A stretch of DNA of 64,000 nt from an uncultured Oscillospiraceae bacterium (GTDB lineage Bacteria; Bacillota; Clostridia; Oscillospirales; Oscillospiraceae). The notes below the pieces were generated by a model that worked only from the letters and a program-made list of their open reading frames with translations, had not been told where the DNA came from and ran no database searches. The stretch is from contig CANQHN010000005.1 of the NCBI GenBank assembly GCA_947623745.1, positions 1 to 64,000 on the forward strand, written 5' to 3'. The position numbers and the translations under genes are program-made. Below, piece by piece: positions 17,960 through 26,182 of this stretch (positions are counted from its first letter, which is position 1; every line of letters starts with the position of its first letter).

Positions 17960-19198
17960 ATGTACTACTACCACTGCAAAAGCGCCAACCTGGTCTTTCT
18001 GACCCCCCAGATGGGCTTCGGCCCGGAGATCGCCCCGGTGGAGTCCGGGCACCTGTTCGCCCCGGTGAAGGGGGACCCCGCCCTGGGGCGGGGGAGCTTC
18101 AAGGTGAACTGCCCCGGACAGCTGGAGGCCCCCCATGGCCTGGAGGTGCTGGACGTCTCCCGCCTGCCCCGGACCCAGGTGGACGGCCCCACCGCCGCGG
18201 CCATCGCCCAGGGGCGGCTCACCGCTGTGGACCGGAGCCGCCCCAACTGGGAGAAGCTGCTCACCGCCGCCCCAAAGCCGGGGAAGAAGCGGGTGAACCT
18301 CCTGGCCATCGGGGACGTGGGCTCCACCCTGCTCACAGGGCTGAAGCTGCTGGGCGGGGACGTGGTCTCCTCCATCGGCATCTGCGACCTGTCCGAGCAG
18401 ATCACCGCCCGGTGGGAGTTCGAGATGGGGCAGATCTCCCTGCCCTGGGACTACGGCGCCTTCCCCGAGGTGGAGGTGATCCCCCCGGAGCGGCTGTTCG
18501 ACTGCGACCTGTTCGTCTTTGTGGCCTCCAAGGGCATCCCGCCGGTGGGCTCCAAGGTGAAGGACGTGCGCATGGCCCAGTTCGAGCAGAACGCCGCCAT
18601 CGTCAGGCACTATGCGAGGATGGCCCGGGCGGCCCATTTCCAGGGGCTGTGGGCGGCGGTGTCCGATCCGGTGGACCCCCTGGCCAAGACCGCCTACCTG
18701 GAGAGCAACCGGGACGAGAACGGCCGCTGGGACGGCCAGGGCCTGCGGCCTGAGCAGGTGCAGGGGTTCGGTCTGGGGGTGATGAACGCCCGGGCGGCCT
18801 ACTTCGCCAAGCGGGACAGCCGGTTCGCCTCCTTCCTCACCGAGGGGCGCTCCTTCGGCCCCCACGGCACCGGACTGACGGTGGCCAACTCCATCGAGCA
18901 CTATGACGACGCGCTGTCCCAGGAGCTGACCCAGCTGACCGTCACCGCCAACCTGAAGATGCGGGAGCTGGGGTTCAAGCCCTACGTGGCCCCGGCCCTG
19001 TCCTCGGGGGCGCTGTCCCTGCTGCTCACCCTGCGGGGGGAGTGGCACTGCGGCTCGGTGTTCCTGGACGGGGTGTATATGGGGGTCAAGAACCGCTACA
19101 CCCCCGCCGGCATCGAGACGGAGCTGCTGCCCCACATCCCGGACGCCCTGTTCGGCCGTATCCGGGACGCGGCGGAGCACTTGAAACAGATCATTTGA
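17960..19198 (+). CDS. Lactate/malate-dehydrogenase-like NAD-binding protein
   Basis: A 412-residue protein, 15 bp after the giant gene. An N-terminal domain of about 105 residues, unfamiliar to me, precedes a Rossmann fold with glycine loop IGDVGST (117-123) and ending of strand 2 at ICDLSEQ. FVFVASKGIPPVGSK and the VSDPVDPLAKTAY motif (234 onward) parallel the LDH/MDH VSNPVDxLTY segment. The usual catalytic Arg and His of true LDH could not be placed with confidence, so it may be a divergent non-catalytic or altered-substrate member. Its consistent placement with a nucleotidyltransferase and a flavin reductase suggests a redox or cofactor role. Confidence 0.65.
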   Translation: MYYYHCKSANLVFLTPQMGFGPEIAPVESGHLFAPVKGDPALGRGSFKVNCPGQLEAPHGLEVLDVSRLPRTQVDGPTAAAIAQGRLTAVDRSRPNWEKLLTAAPKPGKKRVNLLAIGDVGSTLLTGLKLLGGDVVSSIGICDLSEQITARWEFEMGQISLPWDYGAFPEVEVIPPERLFDCDLFVFVASKGIPPVGSKVKDVRMAQFEQNAAIVRHYARMARAAHFQGLWAAVSDPVDPLAKTAYLESNRDENGRWDGQGLRPEQVQGFGLGVMNARAAYFAKRDSRFASFLTEGRSFGPHGTGLTVANSIEHYDDALSQELTQLTVTANLKMRELGFKPYVAPALSSGALSLLLTLRGEWHCGSVFLDGVYMGVKNRYTPAGIETELLPHIPDALFGRIRDAAEHLKQII

Positions 19199-19210
19199 GA
19201 GGGTGTCCCT

Positions 19211-20269
19211 GTGTCTCTGACTGTCATCTATCCCGCGCCGGACGCCCCCGGCGCGCAGGCGCGCCTGGACGATGTACTGTCCTGCGCTCTGGAGGGGCGA
19301 GAGCCCCGGGTGGCGCGCCGGGCGGAGGACCTGGACGGCCTGGGCGGCCAAAAACTCCTCTTTGCCCTCCCCCTGGGCCGGGCGGGGGTCAACACCGAGT
19401 ATCTGCGGATGCTGGCCCGGCTGCGGCTGGAGCCGGGGCTGCTGGAGGGGTGTACGGCGGGGATCATCACCGACGGGGATTCCCCCCTGTATACCAAATC
19501 GGCGGCCACGGAGCTGGCCCTGGCGGCAAACCTGGCCGGATGCGCCTTTTTGGGCCGCCCCCTGGCGGAGGGCACCGGCTCCCTGGTGAATTTCAAGGTC
19601 CAGGCGAAAAACCTGGGCACCGACCTGATGGGGGCCTACCGGGCCGCGGCCCGGGAGCTGGTCCAGCGCCTGGAGGGGGAGGCCTTCCCCCGGCGGGAGC
19701 GGCCCGAGCTGCTGGTACTCCACGCCTCCATCCACCGCACCTCCAACACCGTCCAGCTGTGGGAGGGGGTGCGCCGGCGGCTGGGGGACGCCTGCGATGT
19801 GACGGAGATCGGCCTGCGCAACGGCACGGTGTCCGACTGCGCCGGATGCCCCTATACGACCTGCCTGCACTTCGGGGAGCAGGGGGGCTGCTTCTACGGC
19901 GGGGTGATGCAGGAGGAGGTCTACCCGGCGGTGCGCCGGTGCGGTGCGGTGGTGATGCTCTGCCCCAACTACAACGACGCCCTGTCCGCCAACCTCACCG
20001 CCTTCATCAACCGCCTCACTGCCCTGTTCCGCCAGACCCGGTTCTATGACAAGGCGCTGTTCGCCGTCGTGGTCTCCGGCTACTCCGGGGGGGACATCGT
20101 GGCCCGGCAGCTCATCTCGGCGCTGAACATGAACAAGTCCTTCTACCTCCCGGAGCGGTTCGCCCTGCTGGAGACCGCCAACGACCCGGGCGAGGCCGCC
20201 GCCCTGCCCGGCATAGACGCCCGGCTGGACGCCTTCGCGGGGCATATCCTGAAGGTGATGGGAGCATAA
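19211..20269 (+). CDS. Flavodoxin-fold NAD(P)H-dependent FMN reductase-like protein
   Basis: A 352-residue protein starting at a GTG 12 bp after the previous stop. The C-terminal 190 residues match the NADPH-dependent FMN reductase/flavodoxin family: LLVLHASIHRTSNTVQL for the phosphate loop, then a cysteine cluster C210-A-G-C213-P-Y-T-T-C218 and a further Cys near 228, and MLCPNYNDALSANLTAFINR. The N-terminal 150 residues form a second alpha/beta region of similar character, possibly a degenerate flavodoxin copy. It closes the operon and is followed by a terminator. Confidence 0.78.
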   Translation: MSLTVIYPAPDAPGAQARLDDVLSCALEGREPRVARRAEDLDGLGGQKLLFALPLGRAGVNTEYLRMLARLRLEPGLLEGCTAGIITDGDSPLYTKSAATELALAANLAGCAFLGRPLAEGTGSLVNFKVQAKNLGTDLMGAYRAAARELVQRLEGEAFPRRERPELLVLHASIHRTSNTVQLWEGVRRRLGDACDVTEIGLRNGTVSDCAGCPYTTCLHFGEQGGCFYGGVMQEEVYPAVRRCGAVVMLCPNYNDALSANLTAFINRLTALFRQTRFYDKALFAVVVSGYSGGDIVARQLISALNMNKSFYLPERFALLETANDPGEAAALPGIDARLDAFAGHILKVMGA

Positions 20270-20275
20270 AAAAGG

Positions 20276-20301
20276 CCCGGACCGGGGTATCCCGGTCCGG
20301 G
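20276..20301. terminator. Bidirectional terminator between the reductase and M23 genes
   Basis: Perfect 11-bp stem CCCGGACCGGG with a GTAT loop. T-runs lie on both sides (ATTATTTTT rightward, TTTTTTATG leftward), matching the two convergent genes. Confidence 0.85.
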
Positions 20302-20306
20302 TCCAA

Positions 20307-21104
20307 TTATTTTTCGGGAAGGAAATCGAGGGGGTCCACCGGCTGGCCGTCCCGGAGCATCTCCAGGTGCAGGTGGGGGGCCGAGGCGCTCTCGGCGATG
20401 GCGGAGGAGCCCAGGGTGCCCAGTACGGTGCCGGTCTCCACCTCCTGGCCCTCGGCCACGGAGATGTCGCTGGACAGGTTGGAGTAGACGCTCATCAGGC
20501 CGTTGGGGTGGGCCACCACCACGGTGGAGCCCATCATGTCGTCCTGGTAGACGGCGTCCACCACGCCGTCGCTGGTGCACAGCACCTGAAAGCCCTCGCC
20601 GGCGGCGATGTCCACCCCGGCGTGGGTGCGCCAGTCGCCCATGGTCTCATCGTAGGACAGGGTCTCCACGCTGAAGGCCCGCAGCACCTGCCCCTTCACC
20701 GGCCAGGTGTACACCGGCCGGGCGCCGGCGGCGGACGCGGGGGCCTGGGCCTGGCTTTGGCCCCCGCTCTGGGAGACCTGGGGGGTCCTGTTCTGGGCGG
20801 ACGGGGCCGCGGTCTCGTCCGGCTCAGGCACCGAGGGGACCTTGGGGGCCGCGGACGGGGTCTTGACCGGGGCCTTGTCCTGGGCCGGCGGGGCGGACGG
20901 CGTCCTGGACGCGCCGCTCCCGTCGGGGAGGGTCACGGCGGGGTTGGCGGCCGCCGGCTCCAGCAGGGAGTCGGGACCGGCTGTGGCGGATCGGATCAGA
21001 TAATAGCCCGAAATTCCAATTGTGGCGACACAAAGGAAAAGGACTATGTAGAAGCCCTTCCCCAGCACGAAGTCGCCCAGCTTTTCCAGCAGGGTTCGTT
21101 TCAC
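20307..21104 (-). CDS. M23 family metallopeptidase, SpoIIQ-like membrane-anchored protein
   Basis: A 265-residue protein with one N-terminal transmembrane helix (about 17-38, GFYIVLFLCVATIGISGYYL), a Pro/Ala/Ser-rich linker of about 90 residues and a C-terminal LytM/M23 domain. Zinc ligands appear intact: HAGVDIAAG and HLHLEM. In endospore formers SpoIIQ spans the forespore membrane and pairs with SpoIIIAH; clostridial SpoIIQ can keep zinc ligands. The GTG at 21104 has a GGAGG nine bases upstream and is preferred over the GTG at 21113. SpoIIQ identity is probable, not certain; a general cell-wall endopeptidase is the alternative. Confidence 0.8.
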   Translation of the reverse strand: MKRTLLEKLGDFVLGKGFYIVLFLCVATIGISGYYLIRSATAGPDSLLEPAAANPAVTLPDGSGASRTPSAPPAQDKAPVKTPSAAPKVPSVPEPDETAAPSAQNRTPQVSQSGGQSQAQAPASAAGARPVYTWPVKGQVLRAFSVETLSYDETMGDWRTHAGVDIAAGEGFQVLCTSDGVVDAVYQDDMMGSTVVVAHPNGLMSVYSNLSSDISVAEGQEVETGTVLGTLGSSAIAESASAPHLHLEMLRDGQPVDPLDFLPEK

Positions 21105-21187
21105 ACAAACCACCTCCGCACCCTATTGTGGACAGGGGGGCGGGAGGTTATACCGGAGTGGTGAAATTTTTTTGCCCGCGGGAGAGG

Positions 21188-22081
21188 TCAGCCGCTGTGC
21201 CGGGAGTAGCAGGCGATGCCGAAGATGATGATCAGGCCGCCCGCCACCGCGGTGACGCTGGGGATCTGGCCGAAAATGGGGATGGCGAACAGGGAGGCGA
21301 ACACCGGCTCCATCAGCTTCACCGTGCTGATGAAGGAGGCGGGGACGTATTTCAGCCCCCAGCTGAACACGCTGTGCCCCAGCAGGGTGCACAGCACCGC
21401 CATGCCGAACCCGATGAGCACCTCCTTGGCCCCGTAGCCGAAGCAGGGCAGGCCCTGGGCGGTGAGCATAACCACCATGGACAGCGAGGCCACCCAGTAT
21501 ACCAAGGTGGTGTACACCGTGGTGGACATCTTCTGCCGGCAGAACTTCCCCATGATGGTGTAGATGGACATGAAGGCCGCCCCGGAGATGGCGTACAGGT
21601 CCCCGCGGATCACGTCGCTCCCGCCGCCGGCGTCCCCCGCGGCGATGATCACGCTGCCCGCGAAGGTCAGCAGGATGCCCAGCCAGCCCCTGGCGGAGAT
21701 CTTCTCCTTGAAGAAGATCAGCATGATGAAGGCGACGAAGAACACCTCCGTGTCCACCAGCACCACGGAGGAGGCGATGCTGGTGTAGCGGATGGCCTCG
21801 AAGTAGGCGGTGAAGTGCAGGGACAGGAAAAACCCGCTGACCAGGCAGCACAGCAGCTCCCTGCGGCCCCAGCTCCTGTACTCCTTTTTCAGCTGGACCA
21901 GGCAGGGGACGGTCATCACCAGCGCGGCCAGCAGCACCCGGTAGAACACCAGCACCATGGACGGCGCCTGGGACCACTTCACCAGGATGGCGGAGAAGGA
22001 CACCCCCACCACGCCCAGCAGGACGATGCCCTTTTTGCCCAGATTGGAAGCGCCCGCCCTGGCGGCGGTTTGATCGGCCAT
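21188..22081 (-). CDS. DMT/EamA-family transporter
   Basis: A 297-residue membrane protein with about ten hydrophobic segments and the two EamA repeats of the drug/metabolite transporter superfamily (FYRVLLAALVMTVPCL, ASSVVLVDTEVFFVAFIML in the first; YVPASFISTVKLMEPVFAS in the second). It probably exports a metabolite; substrate unknown. The ATG at 22081 (MADQTAARAG) follows GGGGGGAG; the longer frame upstream overlaps the divergent promoter region and is not coding. Confidence 0.88.
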   Translation of the reverse strand: MADQTAARAGASNLGKKGIVLLGVVGVSFSAILVKWSQAPSMVLVFYRVLLAALVMTVPCLVQLKKEYRSWGRRELLCCLVSGFFLSLHFTAYFEAIRYTSIASSVVLVDTEVFFVAFIMLIFFKEKISARGWLGILLTFAGSVIIAAGDAGGGSDVIRGDLYAISGAAFMSIYTIMGKFCRQKMSTTVYTTLVYWVASLSMVVMLTAQGLPCFGYGAKEVLIGFGMAVLCTLLGHSVFSWGLKYVPASFISTVKLMEPVFASLFAIPIFGQIPSVTAVAGGLIIIFGIACYSRHSG

Positions 22082-22260
22082 AGAGCTCCCCCCTTTTTTT
22101 CTGCCCATTATACAATATCCGGCGGGCCGATGCAATACTCCGGGAAAAAATGTCGGCGCGGAGGGCCCTTCCATTTTGCCGGAGGATATGGTAAGATGGC
22201 TTGTATCAAATGGCAGCAAAACCGGTTTGCGGGCGGCCGCCCGCGGGAAGGAGGTCCCCT

Positions 22261-23646
22261 GTGGATCGTTATGACGTTGTTATCCTGGGCTGCGGCGAGG
22301 CCGGCATCTTCGCCGCCTATGAGCTGGCCCGGCTGCGCCCGGAGCTGAAGGTGGCGGCCCTGGACCAGGGCCGCGACATCTACTGCCGCAGCTGTCCCAT
22401 CGTGGCCGGAAAGGTGAAGGAGTGCATCCACTGCCCCGTGTGCCACACCATGTGCGGGTTCGGCGGCGCGGGGGCCTTCTCCGACGGGAAGTTCAACTTC
22501 ACCACCCAGTTCGGCGGCTGGCTCACCGACTTCATGGACCCCGGAAAGGTGATGGAGCTCATCGACTACGTGGACTCCGTCAACGTGCTCCACGGGGCCA
22601 CCACCGAGGTCTACTCCACCGCCACCCCCGAGGCCAGGCAGCTGGAGCGGCTGGCCCTGGCCCACGACCTGCACCTGCTCCAGGCCCGGTGCAAGCACCT
22701 GGGCACCGAGAACAACCTGCGCATCCTCACCAACATCTACGAGGGGCTGCGGGACAAGCTGGAGTTCCGCTTCGACACGGCGGTCGCTCAGATCGACCGG
22801 GCGGAGGACGGCTACCGCCTGACCCTGGCCAATGGGGGAGAGGTGTCCTGCCGGTATCTGCTGGCCGCGCCGGGCCGCTCCGGGGCGGAGTGGTTCGCCA
22901 ACCAGTGCAAGCGCCTGGGGCTGGAGCTGCTCAACAACCAGGTGGACATCGGCGTCCGGGTGGAGCTGCCCGCCGCCGTGTTCGAGCACATCACCGATGT
23001 GGTGTACGAGTCCAAGCTGGTCTACCGCACCAAGCGCTACGGCGACTCGGTGCGCACCTTCTGCATGAACCCCTACGGCTACGTGGTGGCCGAGAGCGTG
23101 GAGGGCATCAACACCGTCAACGGCCACTCCTACGCCGACCCGGCCCTGCGCAGCGAGAACACCAACTTCGCCCTGCTGGTGTCCAACCGCTTCACCCAGC
23201 CCTTCAACGAGCCCTACCGCTACGGCAAGCACGTGGCCTCCCTGTCCAACATGCTCTCCGGCGGGGTGCTGGTGCAACGGTTCGGGGACCTGGTGGGGGG
23301 CCGGCGCACCAACGACCACCGGATGAGCAAGTCCTTCGTCCGGCCAACCCTCTCCGCCGCCGTGCCCGGGGACCTGTCCCTGGCCCTGCCCAAGCGGCAG
23401 CTGGACGACATCATCGAGATGATCTACCAGCTGGACAAGATCGCCCCCGGCACCGCTAACTACGACACCCTGCTCTACGGGGCGGAGGTGAAGTTCTACT
23501 CCGCCCGGCTGGAGCTGTCCGGCGACCTGGAGACCGCCCTGCCCAACCTGTTCGCCGCCGGCGACGGGGCGGGGGTCACCCGCGGGCTGGCCCAGGCGGG
23601 TGCCTCCGGCGTGCAGGCGGCCAGGGCCATCTGCGCCAGGGCGTGA
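22261..23646 (+). CDS. FAD-dependent dehydrogenase (COG2509-type)
   Basis: A 461-residue flavoprotein. The N-terminus DRYDVVILGCGEAGIFAAYELA is a dinucleotide-binding GxGxxG fold, and the C-terminal NLFAAGDGAGVTRGLAQAGASG closes the FAD site. A cysteine-rich insert (CRSCP, then CIHCPVCHTMCG at about residues 40-60) may hold a cluster or disulfide. The GTG at 22261 has a strong AGGAGG; codons upstream of it are not coding. Substrate unknown. It diverges from the DMT transporter gene. Confidence 0.85.
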   Translation: MDRYDVVILGCGEAGIFAAYELARLRPELKVAALDQGRDIYCRSCPIVAGKVKECIHCPVCHTMCGFGGAGAFSDGKFNFTTQFGGWLTDFMDPGKVMELIDYVDSVNVLHGATTEVYSTATPEARQLERLALAHDLHLLQARCKHLGTENNLRILTNIYEGLRDKLEFRFDTAVAQIDRAEDGYRLTLANGGEVSCRYLLAAPGRSGAEWFANQCKRLGLELLNNQVDIGVRVELPAAVFEHITDVVYESKLVYRTKRYGDSVRTFCMNPYGYVVAESVEGINTVNGHSYADPALRSENTNFALLVSNRFTQPFNEPYRYGKHVASLSNMLSGGVLVQRFGDLVGGRRTNDHRMSKSFVRPTLSAAVPGDLSLALPKRQLDDIIEMIYQLDKIAPGTANYDTLLYGAEVKFYSARLELSGDLETALPNLFAAGDGAGVTRGLAQAGASGVQAARAICARA

Positions 23647-23970
23647 TGACGGCCGGGACGGCGCATGGGCCGGGGCCTGCAAGTCCAGCCGGAGGGTGGG
23701 AAAAATTTTTGACACCCGTATTGCGAAAGTGACAAGACATAACAGACCGTTATGGGGCCCTCCGTTTTTGTCGGTTTTTCAAGGGTTATCCACATTGTCC
23801 ACAGAGTTGTCCACATTTTTATGTAAATATGGGGGAGCATCAAATCCGCATTTTTCATTTGACATAACAGATGTCAACAGGAAAATCCGAAAATGATGCA
23901 CAAATTTCATTTTGCAGGATATCCGCCGCGGGCCCGCCGAGGGGGATCCGCCCACAGGAGCTGAGTTTTA
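23647..23970. promoter_or_regulatory. AT-rich intergenic region with three tandem DnaA boxes, upstream of mnmE
   Basis: This 324-bp gap has no gene and is markedly AT-rich compared with its surroundings. Three DnaA-box 9-mers lie head-to-tail: TTATCCACA (23786-23794, perfect consensus), TTGTCCACA (23795-23803) and TTGTCCACA (23807-23815), with AT-rich runs just downstream. An 11-bp direct repeat GACATAACAGA occurs at 23736-23746 and 23861-23871. dnaA, dnaN, rnpA and rpmH are absent, so it is not a canonical dnaA-flanking oriC; a secondary DnaA-binding or origin-proximal site is possible. Confidence 0.65.
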
Positions 23971-25359
23971 ATGTACCAGACTGACACCATCGCCGCCATC
24001 TCCACCGCGCCGTCCCCCGCGGCCATCGGCATCCTGCGCCTGTCCGGGCCGCAGGCCGTGTCCGCGGCCCAGGCCGCCTTTTCCGCCGCGGACGGGCGGC
24101 CCCTGGGCGCCCATCCGCCCCGCACCCTGGTGCTGGGCGCCCTGCTGGACAGGGAGGGGGCGGTCATCGACCAGGTGCTGGCCGTCTGGTCCCCCGCGCC
24201 CAACAGCTATACCGGGGAGGAGACTGCGGAGCTGCATTGCCACGGCGCGCCCACGGTGCTCTCCCTGGGGCTGGAGACCCTGCTGGCCCACGGGGCCCGG
24301 CAGGCCCGGGCCGGGGAGTTCACCCGCCGGGCCTTTCTCAACGGAAAGCTGGACCTGCTCCAGGCCGAGGCGGTGGCCGACCTGCTGGACGCCGCCAGCC
24401 GGGAGGGGGCCCGCCACGCCGCCGGGGCCCTGGGCGGGGCCCTGTCCCGCAGGCTGGAGGGGGTCTACTCCGCCCTGACCGACGTGATGGCCCACTTCCA
24501 CGCGGTGCTGGACTACCCGGACGAGGATATCGACCCCTTCCGCCTGGAGGAGCTGGCCGCCGCCCTGGAGGGGCAGGAGCGGGAGCTGGACGCCCTGCTG
24601 GCCACCTGCCGCCGGGGGGCGGTGCTGCGCCGGGGGCTGACCTGCCCCATCGTGGGCCGGCCCAACGCGGGCAAGTCCTCCCTGCTCAACGCCCTGGCCG
24701 GGTATGACCGCTCCATCGTCACCGACGTCCCCGGCACCACCCGGGACACCGTGGAGGCGGAGGCGGAGCTGGGCGGGCTGCCCTTCCGCCTGATCGACAC
24801 CGCCGGGGTGCGGGACTCCGACGACCCCGTGGAGCGGCTGGGGGTGGAGCGCAGCCGGGCGGCCATGGAGGGGGCCGACCTGATCTTCGTGGTGTGGGAC
24901 GCCTCCGCCCCCGTGACAGCGGAGGACAGGGAGCTGCTGGAGGGGGCGCTGGCCATGGCCCCCGCGGTGCTGGTGTGGTCCAAGTGCGACCTGCCGGCCG
25001 CCCGGCCGGAGCCCGGCGCGCTGCCGGAGGGGGTGAGGGCCGTGGCCCTCAGCGCCAGGACCGGCGCGGGGCTGGAGGAGCTGGAGCGGGCCGCGGCGGA
25101 GCTGGCCCGGGCGCTTTTCCCCGCCGCCCGGGAGGAGCGCTATGGGGAGCTGCTGGCCAACCGGCGCCAGGAGGAGGCCGCCCGCCGGGCGCGGGAGAGC
25201 GTAGGGCGGGCCCGGGCGGCCCTGCTGGACGGCGTCACCCCCGACGCGCTGCTCACCGACGTGGAGCAGGCCCTGGCCGCCCTGGGGGAGCTCACCGGCC
25301 GCTCCGTGTCCGAGGACGTGACCGACCGCATCTTCCAGAGATTCTGCGTAGGAAAGTAA
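23971..25359 (+). CDS. mnmE: tRNA modification GTPase MnmE
   Basis: A 462-residue MnmE (TrmE) that, with MnmG, makes the 5-carboxymethylaminomethyl modification of U34 in tRNAs. The N-terminal tetrahydrofolate-binding domain (TIAAISTAPSPAAIGILRLSG), helical domain and inserted G domain are all present: G1 GRPNAGKSS (229-237), G2 TTRDT, G3 DTAG, G4 SKCD (usual NKxD), and the C-terminal FCVGK with catalytic C459. mnmG is not adjacent, unlike the usual jag-mnmE-mnmG order. A clear AGGAG site precedes the ATG; transcript ends at 25364-25395. Confidence 0.97.
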   Translation: MYQTDTIAAISTAPSPAAIGILRLSGPQAVSAAQAAFSAADGRPLGAHPPRTLVLGALLDREGAVIDQVLAVWSPAPNSYTGEETAELHCHGAPTVLSLGLETLLAHGARQARAGEFTRRAFLNGKLDLLQAEAVADLLDAASREGARHAAGALGGALSRRLEGVYSALTDVMAHFHAVLDYPDEDIDPFRLEELAAALEGQERELDALLATCRRGAVLRRGLTCPIVGRPNAGKSSLLNALAGYDRSIVTDVPGTTRDTVEAEAELGGLPFRLIDTAGVRDSDDPVERLGVERSRAAMEGADLIFVVWDASAPVTAEDRELLEGALAMAPAVLVWSKCDLPAARPEPGALPEGVRAVALSARTGAGLEELERAAAELARALFPAAREERYGELLANRRQEEAARRARESVGRARAALLDGVTPDALLTDVEQALAALGELTGRSVSEDVTDRIFQRFCVGK

Positions 25360-25363
25360 AAAG

Positions 25364-25395
25364 CCCGCCCTCCGGCGCTTTTGCCGGAGGGCGGG
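25364..25395. terminator. Bidirectional terminator between mnmE and lepB
   Basis: Perfect 13-bp stem CCCGCCCTCCGGC with a six-base loop between convergent genes, preceded by A-rich and followed by T-rich sequence. Confidence 0.85.
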
Positions 25396-25405
25396 TCCGT
25401 TTCTC

Positions 25406-26005
25406 TTATAAGCCCCCGATCAGACTGGGCGGGAACAGGACCAGGATGGCCTTGCCCATGATATACTGGGTGTCCACACAGCCCAGCTGCTGGTGGCGGC
25501 TGTCGGTGGAGCCGTTGCGGTTGTCCCCCATGAGGAACACCGAGCCCTCGGGCACCTCGAAGTGGGTCTGCTGCATCTCGGGGAGGTAGGGCATCTCCAT
25601 CTCCTCCAGAATGTAGGGCTCGTCCAGGGGCTGGCCGTCCACATATACCTGGTCGTAGTCGTAGTCGATGTCCACCGTCTGCCCCTGGGTGGCGATGACC
25701 CGCTTGACAATGGCGTCCCCGTCCAGCAGGGCGGCGGTCTCCGGGGCGGTCTTGTTGCACACGACGATGTCGCCGGCCTTGGGCTCGTACCCCAGGGACC
25801 AGATGAGCAGCAGCTCCCCGTCGGACAGGGTGGGGTCCATGGAGTGGCCCACCACCCGGGTGATGCGGCCCAGGAAGGTGAACACCAGCACGATGCACAC
25901 GATGGCCACCGTCATGGTCTGCAGCCAGTAGAACCACTCGCCGTAGGGCAGCTTTTTTTCCGCTTCGCCGGGGGCCTGCTCCCGGAGCTCTTGTTCGTCC
26001 GCCAT
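25406..26005 (-). CDS. lepB: Signal peptidase I
   Basis: A 199-residue type I signal peptidase. One N-terminal transmembrane helix (about 29-46) anchors a catalytic domain with the Ser-Lys dyad: S55 in GHSMDPTL and K101 in IVKRVIA, plus the conserved GDNRNGSTDSR box. It cleaves signal peptides from exported proteins at the outer face of the membrane. The ATG at 26005 has an AGGAGG-like site and its own promoter (26060-26088). Confidence 0.96.
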   Translation of the reverse strand: MADEQELREQAPGEAEKKLPYGEWFYWLQTMTVAIVCIVLVFTFLGRITRVVGHSMDPTLSDGELLLIWSLGYEPKAGDIVVCNKTAPETAALLDGDAIVKRVIATQGQTVDIDYDYDQVYVDGQPLDEPYILEEMEMPYLPEMQQTHFEVPEGSVFLMGDNRNGSTDSRHQQLGCVDTQYIMGKAILVLFPPSLIGGL

Positions 26006-26059
26006 AGGAAACCTCCTGGGTCTTGGGAAAAATTAAGGCTTTGATACACCTATTTTGAT

Positions 26060-26088
26060 ATTATAACCGCTCCGGGGGCGCTTTGCAA
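26060..26088 (-). promoter_or_regulatory. lepB promoter
   Basis: On the minus strand TTGCAA (26083-26088), 17 bp, TATAAT (26060-26065). Confidence 0.7.
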
Positions 26089-26117
26089 GTGCCCGCCGGG
26101 ATTTTGCGCCGGGCCAC

Positions 26118-26146
26118 TTGACTTTCCCCAGCCTTCGCCGTAGAAT
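26118..26146 (+). promoter_or_regulatory. Promoter of the cysteine desulfurase/MATE pair
   Basis: TTGACT (26118-26123), 17 bp, TAGAAT (26141-26146), 37 bp upstream of the ATG at 26183. Confidence 0.7.
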
Positions 26147-26182
26147 GTCTCATACTGCGAAAAAAACTGCGGGGGGATAACA

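Noticed and set aside
15605-20245. A 1546-codon open frame on the minus strand opposite the giant gene and its operon
   Set aside because: It is an artefact of high GC and codon bias in the real plus-strand genes. Its product is a low-complexity Gly/Val/Gln/His/Leu mixture without any domain, and it ignores the clear starts and ribosome sites of the genes it overlaps.
23786-23815. Calling this region the chromosomal oriC
   Set aside because: Only three boxes were found and none of dnaA, dnaN, rnpA or rpmH lies in the window, so a firm origin call is not justified; it is listed as a DnaA-box cluster.
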